DNA from: Chitinivibrionales bacterium
GTDB taxonomy: Bacteria > Fibrobacterota > Chitinivibrionia > Chitinivibrionales > WJKA01
Direction of reading: 5' to 3'
DNA: 47,921 nucleotides
Assembly: GCA_014728215.1 (NCBI GenBank)
Contig: WJLZ01000157.1
Span: 1 to 47,921 of the forward strand
Within the stretch, counting starts at the first letter, position 1, and the number at the start of each line of letters is the position of its first letter. The translations under genes and the position numbers were made by a program. Of this stretch, positions 16,409-24,775 are shown one piece after another. The notes beneath the pieces were generated by a model. It worked only from the letters and a program-made list of their open reading frames with translations. It was not told where the DNA came from and searched no databases.

Positions 16409-18166
16409 ATGATACACACCACGCAGCTCTTAGGACAAATTCTCAAAAGGAGTTCTTCGATTGACAATTCCGCTCTGGAGCGGGCGGCCGACAGCGCCCG
16501 TATGCAGGGGAAACTAATCGGGGAATACCTGATCGAAAACGGAGAATTATCCGAGGAAACGGTGTATAAAGCCCTCGCAGCCCAGTTTTCGCTTCCTTAT
16601 ATTGCCGAACTCCAAGAGCAGGTCAATCATGAGTTGATCCGCGACCTTCCTACCGACTTGTTCAAAGACGGACGGTGCCTTCCGCTGAGTAGTTCAGATA
16701 CACACCTGGAGATTGTCGTAAGCAATCCCTGTGACTTTGATATTATCCAGGCTGCCGAGGCTATGAGTGGCCTGATTGTTCAGATTCACTTGACAACGCC
16801 TTCGAAACTGATGCAGGTCTGTAATGCGCTTTTTGAAGATGATTCTATTTTCAAACAGGCAGCCGGTAAAATCAGCAAAGAATACGAAAAGCACCTTCAT
16901 AACAACGATTCGGGGCTTTCGCTTGAGGAGATTCGTAAGCGGACCGAATCCGAGCCGGTAGTTAAACTGGCCTCTCTCATTTTCGATGAAGCTATCAGGC
17001 TGAATGCATCGGATATTCATGTGGAACCATCAGAGTATAACGCCGTAGTGCGGTTTCGAATCGACGGCCTGCTTCGTCAGCACACCGAGGTGACCGCATG
17101 GATGTATACACCGCTTACGTCACGAATCAAAATTCTTGCCGATCTGGATATTGCCGAACGGCGGGTACCTCAGGACGGCCGTATCCGGTATGCCTATCGG
17201 GGAAATGAGTTCGATTTCCGTGTATCGACGCTTCCCACCCACCACGGAGAGAAAACGGTTATTCGTATTCTGAAACACGATCAGCGCCTGCTCGAAATGA
17301 AAAATCTCGGTCTGCCCGAACATCAGATGCCCCAGATACTGGAGCTTTTGGAAAAGCCACAAGGCATGGTGTTTGTCACCGGTCCCACCGGAAGCGGAAA
17401 ATCATCCACGCTCTTTGCCTGTCTGAACCATATCCGGACAAAGGCGATCAATATCACCACAATCGAGAATCCTATCGAGTACAAATTGTCTGGTGTCAAC
17501 CAGGTGCAGATCAATGAAAAGGCCGGAGTGACCTTTGCCCGGACCCTCCGTTCGATATTACGTCAGGACCCCGATGTCATTCTTATCGGAGAAATTCGTG
17601 ATAAAGAGACGGCTGGAATCGCAACGCAGGCATCGCAAACCGGACACCTTGTCTTTTCAACACTTCATACCAACGATGCCGTCTCGGCAATCACCCGGCT
17701 GCGTGATCTGGGAATTCCCGGTTTTTTAATATCCTCCTCACTGCTTGCAATCATGGCTCAGCGGCTGGTGCGGGTGATCTGTCCGGAATGCCGGACGAAA
17801 AAGGAACCTTCGGAAGATATCCGTAACCGGTGGAACATGCTGCTTGGGAATGTACCCATGCCCGAATCCTATCAGGCTGTGGGATGCAAAGCCTGTCATG
17901 ATATCGGGTATAAAGGACGGACCGGCCTGTTTGAAGTTGTAACAGTGAATGAAACAGTACGAAATCTGATAGCCGAAGATGCATCGGAAGTAGCGATCAG
18001 GAAAGCACTCAGGGAGATGGGTACCAAATCGCTTATTTTTGATGGCATCGATAAAATACGACGAGGAATTACTACACCTGAAGAGTTGCTGAGGGTTGTG
18101 CTTGTTGAAGATACTGCGGAGTTGCGAACAGGCGCCGAAGAGCCCCAGCCCGCTGCAGGAGAGTAA
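16409..18166 (+). CDS. gspE: Type II secretion / type IV pilus assembly ATPase (GspE/PilB family)
   Basis: A 585-residue hexameric motor ATPase. The N-terminal MshEN-like domain (LGQILKRSS..., KLIGEYLIENGELSEETV) is followed by the T2SSE domain. This has Walker A GPTGSGKSS (325-333), an Asp box around TIENPIEYKL, Walker B VILIGEIRDKETA, a His box HLVFSTLHTNDA, and a four-Cys zinc knuckle (CPEC near 458, CKAC near 493). It supplies ATP energy for pseudopilus or pilus assembly at the inner membrane. I keep the ATG at 16409 because the N-terminal domain starts immediately, although no clear ribosome-binding site precedes it. Secretin and PilN-like genes follow. Confidence 0.93.
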   Translation: MIHTTQLLGQILKRSSSIDNSALERAADSARMQGKLIGEYLIENGELSEETVYKALAAQFSLPYIAELQEQVNHELIRDLPTDLFKDGRCLPLSSSDTHLEIVVSNPCDFDIIQAAEAMSGLIVQIHLTTPSKLMQVCNALFEDDSIFKQAAGKISKEYEKHLHNNDSGLSLEEIRKRTESEPVVKLASLIFDEAIRLNASDIHVEPSEYNAVVRFRIDGLLRQHTEVTAWMYTPLTSRIKILADLDIAERRVPQDGRIRYAYRGNEFDFRVSTLPTHHGEKTVIRILKHDQRLLEMKNLGLPEHQMPQILELLEKPQGMVFVTGPTGSGKSSTLFACLNHIRTKAINITTIENPIEYKLSGVNQVQINEKAGVTFARTLRSILRQDPDVILIGEIRDKETAGIATQASQTGHLVFSTLHTNDAVSAITRLRDLGIPGFLISSSLLAIMAQRLVRVICPECRTKKEPSEDIRNRWNMLLGNVPMPESYQAVGCKACHDIGYKGRTGLFEVVTVNETVRNLIAEDASEVAIRKALREMGTKSLIFDGIDKIRRGITTPEELLRVVLVEDTAELRTGAEEPQPAAGE

Positions 18167-18189
18167 ATTAACTAATAGAGTAGGTGTTC

Positions 18190-20340
18190 ATGAGAAATAT
18201 TCAGTCTGTAACCAATATGTTCCTTATCCTTTTTTGCGTATTTATTAACGGGTATGGTCTGGAGGATTCGGCGCAGGGGCAAACCGGCGAAACGCGGACC
18301 ATGTCTATTGATGTCAAAGATACCGATATCAGGGATGTGGTGCGGACGATCTCCAAGGGATACGATCTCAGCATTATCATGGATAAGGATGTTTCGGGCA
18401 ACGTAACCGTTCATCTCTCCGACGTTCCTATCATGGAAGGACTTAGGATGCTGGTTTCATCCCTGGGTCTGGAGGTTGTTAAAGAGGGGAATGTCTACCG
18501 CATACGGAAAGTATCGGATGAAGAGATCAAGTCAATCAAATATATCAGAGGCAAACTTACGGTCGATGTGCTCAATATGGATGTCAGAGAGTTTCTCAAA
18601 AAATTGAGTTCAAAGACCGCAGTCAGCATTGTACCCGACAACAATGTGTCGGGAAAAATATCCGGCAAGCTTTACCAGGTGGATCTCGAAGATGGGCTTC
18701 GTGCATTGCTTGAAACAAGCGGATTTAAAGTTACCAAACGGCGGAATATCTATACGGTTACCAGTGATAAGTCGGATGATACAAAAAATCCACGAAGAAT
18801 TCGACGGCGCTCATCCGGAGGACGGTCGGAATTTTATGTCGATTACTCGGATGGAAAGCTGACACTCGATGTCTCCAACGGTGATCTTGAAGATGTTGTC
18901 AAGGCGATCGCCGAACAGAGTGAAGTTGAGATTGTTACCTATGGAAATTTAAAGGCCGATGTCAATGCCAAGTTGAACGATATGCCGCTTAATGAAGCAC
19001 TGGCGCTGCTTTTGGGGGGGACAAAATATACCTTCATCGAAAAGGACCGGATTATCCTTATCGGTGACCGAAATCCTGCGTCCCATGCCGGACTGGCCTT
19101 GTCCACGTCCGAGCTTATTCATCTGAAACATATCAAGGCCGACGGCATCGCCAAGATTTTGCCTAAAAATATTCAGGCGACAAATATAAAGGAAGTCAAG
19201 GAACAGAATGCGCTTCTTGTGTCGGGAACATCGGAAGACATTGTCCAGACCCGGGATTTTCTGAAAAAGATTGATATCCCCACGCCACAGGTGATCATCG
19301 ACGTTCTTGTTGTGGAATACAGCCGGGACATCAATCGTGAGTTCAGTATCGAACTTCGGGCCGGCGGAAAAGCACCTGCAGAGCAGTTTCAGTTCCCCGG
19401 CTTAAGTGGAACAACCAGGCTCGATTTTTCGCGGGAGATTATGGCGCCGATGGGCGGCATTAAAACCGCCCTGGGTCACCTTTCCGATGAATTCTATGCT
19501 ACGGTGCGGTTCCTTGAAGCAGAAAACAAGGCCAAAATTCTTGCCCAGCCTTCAATAACCGTTCTCAACGGACATAAAGCTACTATCGATGTGAGTCAGA
19601 CTCAATATTTCAGGATCGTCGGGGGAACAGCCGATCAGCCTACCTATCAGTTCAGGCCCATTTCTATCGGTATCAACCTGAAAATCACTCCCTGGATCTC
19701 ACAGAGCGGACAGATTACCGCAGATATCCAGCCGGATATCTCCAATCCCATGGGAATCAACGAAGACGGATATCCTAATGTATTCAAACGGTCGATTTCA
19801 ACGACAGTCCGGCTCGAGGATGGAGAAACCCTGGTTCTTGGAGGGCTGTTGCGGAGCGATGATCAGGTTGCAAACTCAAAAGTCCCCTTTCTGGGCGATA
19901 TCCCGATTATCGGTTTTCTGTTTCGTACCAATAAAAAGATCAACACTCAAACTAATCTCGTGATTTATATCACGCCCCATATTATCGATCAGCACAGTCA
20001 TGTCAATCTCGACGAAGAACTGAGAGATTTTGATGACGAGCGTAAGAGCAGGCGGCTTTTTATGGAAGAGAGTTTCAGGGAGTCGCTAAAAAAGGCGGAA
20101 GCAGGACGTATGATGACAACAGGCGATGATAATGATAGTACCGAAGAAGATATAACCGTCGAACCAGACAGCGTTTCAGAAACAAACACCGATCGGATTG
20201 TTGAAGAAAAAGAGAGCGATACCTTAGAAACACAGTCCTCGCCGCCACAATCAAAACGGCGACGGCCCTTCTTCAGAAAGAGAAGTGCGCAGCCCTCTGC
20301 TGAAATTACAGCTGAAGATGAAAATGAAGATGATGAGTAG
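18190..20340 (+). CDS. gspD: Type II secretion / type IV pilus secretin (GspD/PilQ family)
   Basis: A 716-residue outer-membrane channel protein. It has a signal peptide (MRNIQSVTNMFLILFCVFING), then three STN/secretin N-type repeats (MSIDVKDTDIRDVVRTIS; LTVDVLNMDVREFLKKL; LTLDVSNGDLEDVVKAI) and a fourth N-domain (ELIHLKHIKADGIAKIL). The secretin core ends with the hallmark LVLGGLLRSDDQVANSKVPF and LVIYITPHII. A charged Ser/Glu/Arg tail of about 100 residues follows. Secretins form the ring through which folded substrates or pili exit. I prefer ATG 18190; GTG 18184 is in frame just upstream. The repeated STN layout is PilQ- or GspD-like; without pseudopilin genes nearby I cannot choose between them. 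Confidence 0.92.
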   Translation: MRNIQSVTNMFLILFCVFINGYGLEDSAQGQTGETRTMSIDVKDTDIRDVVRTISKGYDLSIIMDKDVSGNVTVHLSDVPIMEGLRMLVSSLGLEVVKEGNVYRIRKVSDEEIKSIKYIRGKLTVDVLNMDVREFLKKLSSKTAVSIVPDNNVSGKISGKLYQVDLEDGLRALLETSGFKVTKRRNIYTVTSDKSDDTKNPRRIRRRSSGGRSEFYVDYSDGKLTLDVSNGDLEDVVKAIAEQSEVEIVTYGNLKADVNAKLNDMPLNEALALLLGGTKYTFIEKDRIILIGDRNPASHAGLALSTSELIHLKHIKADGIAKILPKNIQATNIKEVKEQNALLVSGTSEDIVQTRDFLKKIDIPTPQVIIDVLVVEYSRDINREFSIELRAGGKAPAEQFQFPGLSGTTRLDFSREIMAPMGGIKTALGHLSDEFYATVRFLEAENKAKILAQPSITVLNGHKATIDVSQTQYFRIVGGTADQPTYQFRPISIGINLKITPWISQSGQITADIQPDISNPMGINEDGYPNVFKRSISTTVRLEDGETLVLGGLLRSDDQVANSKVPFLGDIPIIGFLFRTNKKINTQTNLVIYITPHIIDQHSHVNLDEELRDFDDERKSRRLFMEESFRESLKKAEAGRMMTTGDDNDSTEEDITVEPDSVSETNTDRIVEEKESDTLETQSSPPQSKRRRPFFRKRSAQPSAEITAEDENEDDE

Positions 20341-20368
20341 ATATCAGATAGCTGACCACAAGGAATAG

Positions 20369-21637
20369 ATGATGCGTACCCTTTACGGCGTAGTTCCAAC
20401 AGAAGAGGGCAAATACTTCTGTAGTACTCTCTGTCGGACAGAATCGGGGTGGAGTTGCAGGAAAACAGAGTCGTGGACAATGGACAACCGGCTCAAAAAC
20501 AATCTACTGCTCTACAGGGGGGTCTCCCTTGGTCTACCTTCGCACTGGACTCCATCACGCTCTTCGATGGAATACAGGGAGCTTCGGAAGATTGATGAAG
20601 AGCGGGATTTTGTTCCCGCCACACAGCCCGTGCCCTACGACATTCACACCCGGACACTGGGAAACAATCTGATTGCCGTGGTTCCCGATGATGCTTTTTT
20701 GTCAACAATACCGATTCAGTGCGGAAGATTCAACGAACAGTCCTTTGTCTCGATTTTCCGTTCCAGCCATGCCATTAAAATTGGGGTGGTATCCAAAAAG
20801 AGCCTTTTGGCGGTATTTAATTGCGCTCCTGCCCGGGATGAACTTATTCCTGCTCATATTGCCCGCTTAAAACAGTATTTCCGGTCCAGTTACCGCCATG
20901 TACCTTTCCCCGATATTGTTGCGGTAATTGGTGGTGAGCCCATCGAAGATATTCCCGGCTATGCCCTGGAGCATATCGATTGCGCCGAAATTCTCAATGG
21001 TACATTTTCTGAGGATGCAATAAAGGCTGCGGGGGTTGCTCTGTCGAGTGAACAGCCCTGGAGTGTTCCACTTTTCAGCGGTGAAACACAGACTGCGGGA
21101 ATGCGCAAAATCCGGTCGGGCGCCTATCTTGTTTCGGCCGGTCTTATCGCTGCAGGTTTTATCCTTGCTTTGTCGTTGTGGCTCTGGGGGCTGGGGCTCT
21201 CGTGGAGGCTGAAAAACTATAATCAGCAATACCAGGAACTGGTTGCCAACAATCGTGACATTCAGGAACTACTGGATAAAAACGATCAGTTGGCAAAAAG
21301 AATCCTTTCTGTTGAAGATAAACTTTCCAACCGAACATCATGGGCCCGGTTTCTCCAAGAATTGTCGGACCTCAAACCCCAAGGACTCTATTTTGAACGG
21401 TTAGGTTCGCAGCCCAATGCAAAATCCGAAGATCTCATGGAAATTGCCGCTGCAGGATGGGCCAAAGATGAAGCTTTGGTAACCAAAGCCATTGCCCGTC
21501 TTCAGAAACTGCCCTTTCTCGTCGATGTCAGGCTTTCTTCTATCGGCAGGGATCAGAAAAAATTGTCGATCTGCCGGTTTAAACTATTCTGTACCTTGAA
21601 ACTTCGGGAGAAGAACGGGAATACCGGCAAAGAATAA
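20369..21637 (+). CDS. PilN/GspL-like inner-membrane assembly protein
   Basis: A 422-residue protein with a soluble N-terminal region of about 250 residues, a single transmembrane helix (about 252-275), and a coiled segment (NNRDIQELLDKNDQLAKRI). A small C-terminal PilN-like domain follows (WARFLQELSDLKPQGLYFER, ...ARLQKLPFLVDVRL). PilN/GspL proteins link the cytoplasmic ATPase to the periplasmic apparatus. The N-terminal half may be a degenerate PilM/GspL actin-like domain; I see no intact nucleotide-binding motif in it. It starts 28 bases after the secretin gene behind AGGAAT, completing a three-gene set. Family call is moderate: topology and context carry it more than sequence motifs. Confidence 0.7.
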   Translation: MMRTLYGVVPTEEGKYFCSTLCRTESGWSCRKTESWTMDNRLKNNLLLYRGVSLGLPSHWTPSRSSMEYRELRKIDEERDFVPATQPVPYDIHTRTLGNNLIAVVPDDAFLSTIPIQCGRFNEQSFVSIFRSSHAIKIGVVSKKSLLAVFNCAPARDELIPAHIARLKQYFRSSYRHVPFPDIVAVIGGEPIEDIPGYALEHIDCAEILNGTFSEDAIKAAGVALSSEQPWSVPLFSGETQTAGMRKIRSGAYLVSAGLIAAGFILALSLWLWGLGLSWRLKNYNQQYQELVANNRDIQELLDKNDQLAKRILSVEDKLSNRTSWARFLQELSDLKPQGLYFERLGSQPNAKSEDLMEIAAAGWAKDEALVTKAIARLQKLPFLVDVRLSSIGRDQKKLSICRFKLFCTLKLREKNGNTGKE

Positions 21638-21653
21638 GTCGGTTTTGCTTTTG

Positions 21654-22522
21654 TTAAGCAATCACCTTATTGATAGGATATTCCACAATCCCTTCAGCCC
21701 CCGAGTCTTTAAGACTGGGGATAATATTTTTGGTCTCGGTGCCGTGAATAATGGTCTCGACCGCAAACCACCCCTGATCGGAAAGGGTGGATACCGTCGG
21801 GTTGTGGAGTGCCGGAAGAACTTTTAGAATTTTTTCGAGATCTTTTTCCTGAACGTTGCATTTGAGACCAACATAGTTCTCGGCATCGAGTGTGCCCTGA
21901 AGGAGCATGGTAATATTTCGAGTTTTTTCTTTTTCTGCTTATTGTTCCATGCGGTTTTATTTGCAATGAGAATGGTCGAGGTCTCCAGGAGAGTATCAAT
22001 AATATTCAGGTTGTTTGCCCGCAATGATGATCCTGTTTCGGTTATATCGACAATGGCATCGACAAGTCGCGGGGGTTTAACTTCGGTGGCGCCCCAGGAA
22101 AATTCGACATCAACAGGGATTTTTTTCTTCTTGAAATACCGTTTGGTTGTTCCTACCAGTTCGGTTGCGATTCGTTTGTTGCGCAGATGTTCCGGTTTTT
22201 TAAATTTTGAACTCTCGGGAACTGCAAGGACCCAGCGGCACTTCTGCCGTGTTGATTTGCTGTATTCCAGCTCACAGACGGTAACAACTTTGACATTATT
22301 TTCTATGGTCCAGTCGTAGCCGGTTATGCCTGCATCCAGTATACCCTGTTCCACATAGCGGGGCATTTCCTGAGGGCGCATGAGTATGAGATCGAGCTCG
22401 GGATCATCGCTGACAGGATAATACGACCGGCTGGTTGATCGAATGTGAATACCGGCTTTGCGAAATAGTTCGATTGTTGACTTTTCAAGACTTCCTTTGG
22501 GTAATCCTAATGATAGTTTCAC
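21654..22522 (-). CDS. hisG: ATP phosphoribosyltransferase HisG (long form), interrupted by a one-base frameshift
   Basis: First enzyme of histidine synthesis. The N-terminal part (22522 to about 21920) has LGLPKGSLEKS, LDLILMRPQEMPRYVEQG and the PRPP-binding DITETGSSLRANNL. The end, in another frame (about 21917-21654), has MLLQGTLDAENYVGL, LSDQGWFAVETII and SGAEGIVEYPINKVI, the C-terminal regulatory domain of long HisG. The join lies in a run of three A (complement of 21917-21919); one extra A would give the expected LENITMLLQGT. Restored length is about 289 residues, normal for the family. As written the protein ends early, at 21824. Both halves are well conserved, so the lesion is very recent or a sequencing error. 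Start is two bases after the etfA stop. Confidence 0.88.
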
Positions 22523-22524
22523 GG

Positions 22525-23727
22525 CTACTTCCCTAATGTTTCTTTAAATGCTTTGGTTAATGCTGGTACGATTTCGAGTGCATTGCCGACAATACCAAGA
22601 TCGGCTATTTGAAAAATATCGGCTTCAGGATCTGTGTTGACAGCGATGATATAATCGGAAGATTGCATCCCGGCCTGATGTTGCACAGCGCCGGAGATTC
22701 CACAGGCAATATACAGTTTAGGACAGACGGTTTTTCCTGTTTGTCCCACCTGATGAGAATAGGGCATCCAGCCTGCATCTACCGCAGCACGGCTCGATCC
22801 GACAGCTCCACCCAGTATTTCCGCAAGCTCTCTGATCATTTCGAAATTCTGTGGGTCCTGCATGCCCCTACCGCCGGCAACGATAATGTCGGCTTCGGTA
22901 ATATTGACTGTCGATTCAACCTCTTTGACAATATCGATGATTTTCGTCCGCTCAGGAAATGCTCCCTGATCGACTTTGTGGACAATAACCTCACCGGTTC
23001 GGCTTTCATCAAATTGAGCGGGTTTCATTACTTTATGACGGACTGTGGCGATTTGCGGGCGGTGCTGCGGGCAGATAATGGTAGCCATCAGGTTACCACC
23101 GAATGCCGGGCGGGTTCCCAGAAGAAGACGCTTTTCGGTATCGATTTCAAGTTTGGTACAGTCGGCGGTCAGACCGCCGTAAACCCGTGCGGCAACTTTA
23201 GGAATGAACGACCGTCCGACTGCTGTTGCACCTGCAAGCACAATTGAGGGTTTTTCTTTTTCAATGAATTCGCTGACAAAATGGGCATAGGTGTCGTCTT
23301 TGAATGTCGCCAGATCAGGGCCGTTCATATACACTACCCTGTCGGCACCGTACTTTACGAGATTTTCAGCCTTTTTAAGCAGTTCATGACCTAAAACAAC
23401 GGCCACGAGTTTCTCACCAAGCTGATCGGCAAGCTTTCTTCCCTCACCAAGAATCTCATAAGAAACCCCATGAATATCACCATCACGTTGCTCGATAAAG
23501 ACGGCAATATTTTTATATTCATTGATATTTTTTACTCCGGCACCCATTTCATCTTCAATGGTGATGGCCTGATATTTTTTACATGCATCAACACATGCTC
23601 TGCAGTAATTACATTTCTCCAGGTCGATTTCAGCTTTTTTTTCGACAATCCGGATAGCATCCTGCGCACATGCCTTCACACAGAGTTTACATCCGATACA
23701 TTTTTCAAGATCAACCTTGATACTCAT
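22525..23727 (-). CDS. etfA: Electron transfer flavoprotein alpha subunit with N-terminal two-cluster ferredoxin domain
   Basis: A 400-residue EtfA. Residues 1-60 form a ferredoxin-like domain with two CxxCxxCxxxC sets (Cys 10, 13, 16, 20 and 39, 42, 45, 49), expected to hold two [4Fe-4S] clusters. The Etf alpha domain follows, with AVVLGHELLKKAENLVKYGA, the FAD-domain segment IIVAGGRGMQDPQNFEMI, and the C-terminal FAD signature LYIACGISGAVQHQAGM. Ferredoxin-extended EtfA is known from anaerobes, notably the caffeyl-CoA reductase Etf of Acetobacterium, so an electron-bifurcating role is possible. It starts 15 bases after etfB, with hisG following two bases after its stop. No acyl-CoA or other dehydrogenase partner is in the window. 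Confidence 0.93.
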   Translation of the reverse strand: MSIKVDLEKCIGCKLCVKACAQDAIRIVEKKAEIDLEKCNYCRACVDACKKYQAITIEDEMGAGVKNINEYKNIAVFIEQRDGDIHGVSYEILGEGRKLADQLGEKLVAVVLGHELLKKAENLVKYGADRVVYMNGPDLATFKDDTYAHFVSEFIEKEKPSIVLAGATAVGRSFIPKVAARVYGGLTADCTKLEIDTEKRLLLGTRPAFGGNLMATIICPQHRPQIATVRHKVMKPAQFDESRTGEVIVHKVDQGAFPERTKIIDIVKEVESTVNITEADIIVAGGRGMQDPQNFEMIRELAEILGGAVGSSRAAVDAGWMPYSHQVGQTGKTVCPKLYIACGISGAVQHQAGMQSSDYIIAVNTDPEADIFQIADLGIVGNALEIVPALTKAFKETLGK

Positions 23728-23742
23728 TGCATGTTTCCTTAT

Positions 23743-24531
23743 TTATTTGATTATATTAAGATCTAAAATTGCAGATTTTATTTTTTCGACCATATCGGGG
23801 GTTTCTCCGTTGATCTTTTCGCCGCCCTTTTTCCGTTCCGGTACAAAGGAACGGAGGACCTGCGTGGGGCTTCCTTTCAGGCCGATTTTTTCCGGCACAG
23901 CATTGATCTTTTCCGCACTTAAAACAGGAATTTGTGCCTTTTTGGCCCGCATCTTGCCTTTCAGGGATGCCAGCCGGGGTTCATTGATCTCTTTTACAAC
24001 AGTGATCAGTCCCGGAAGAGGCATTTCAACAACTTCATACCCCTCTTCCATCATTCGCTCAGCCTTAATTGACCGATCGGTGATTTCTTCAATTTTTCTG
24101 ATCCAGGCAACAAAGGGAACATTAAGCATCTCAGCAACTCCCGGTCCAACCTGAGCCGTATCGCCGTCAATAGCCTGTTTTCCACAGATAATCAAATCAT
24201 AATCGCCCAGGGACTGGATACCCCGGGAGAGGGCATAGGATGTTGCCCAGGTATCGGAGCCTGCAAGCGCACGGTCCGAAACAAGATATCCTTCATCAGC
24301 ACCCATGGAAATTGCCGTTTTCAACGCCGTGCCGGCCTGAGGAGGACCCATGGTGATAACTTTGACCGTTCCCCCGACCTTTTCTTTTATCCGGATCGCT
24401 TCCTCAATAGCATATTCGTCGAAAGGATTAACAACAGCTTCGATTCCATCTCTAATAAGCGTACCGGTATCAGGATTGATTTTCACCTGTGTCGTACCCG
24501 GAACCTGCTTGATACACACGATAATATTCAC
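23743..24531 (-). CDS. etfB: Electron transfer flavoprotein beta subunit
   Basis: A 262-residue EtfB. It starts NIIVCIKQVPGTTQVKINPD and has AVNPFDEYAIEEAIRIKEK, MGADEGYLVSDRALAGSDT, and the nucleotide-binding ICGKQAIDGDTAQVGP. The recognition loop LPGLITVVKEINEPRLASL is the standard EtfB signature. It binds AMP or, in bifurcating types, a second FAD, and pairs with EtfA. I choose GTG at 24531, which follows GGAG and matches the normal N-terminus; the frame extends to 24612 but the extra 27 residues have no family resemblance. First gene of the etfB-etfA-hisG run. Confidence 0.93.
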   Translation of the reverse strand: MNIIVCIKQVPGTTQVKINPDTGTLIRDGIEAVVNPFDEYAIEEAIRIKEKVGGTVKVITMGPPQAGTALKTAISMGADEGYLVSDRALAGSDTWATSYALSRGIQSLGDYDLIICGKQAIDGDTAQVGPGVAEMLNVPFVAWIRKIEEITDRSIKAERMMEEGYEVVEMPLPGLITVVKEINEPRLASLKGKMRAKKAQIPVLSAEKINAVPEKIGLKGSPTQVLRSFVPERKKGGEKINGETPDMVEKIKSAILDLNIIK

Positions 24532-24634
24532 GTTATTTTTACTCCATAATGAAGACTCATACACCTGCAAATTGGGGCAAAAAATATACTTCCTGACTGG
24601 GGGAGCAGGCAATATGAAAGGGAGTTGAATGAAT

Positions 24635-24662
24635 GTCGAAGGGCGAAAGTCGAAGGGCGAAG
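24635..24662. repeat. Tandem 14-mer (two copies)
   Basis: GTCGAAGGGCGAAA (24635-24648) is followed directly by GTCGAAGGGCGAAG (24649-24662). It lies in the 244-base gap between corC-type and etfB genes. The rest of the gap holds a small TCCCGT-AGA-ACGGGA hairpin near 24734-24748 and imperfect GGTTAAG/CTTAACC complementarity, suggesting intergenic repeat debris rather than a gene. Confidence 0.55.
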
Positions 24663-24775
24663 ATCGTAAGAATGGGGAAGGGCAGGGATGCCTGTTTGGT
24701 GAGGGGGTCAGGGTTAAGAAGGGGTCAGGTTTTCCCGTAGAACGGGACTTACGCTACGTTCCAGCAGCCTTAACC

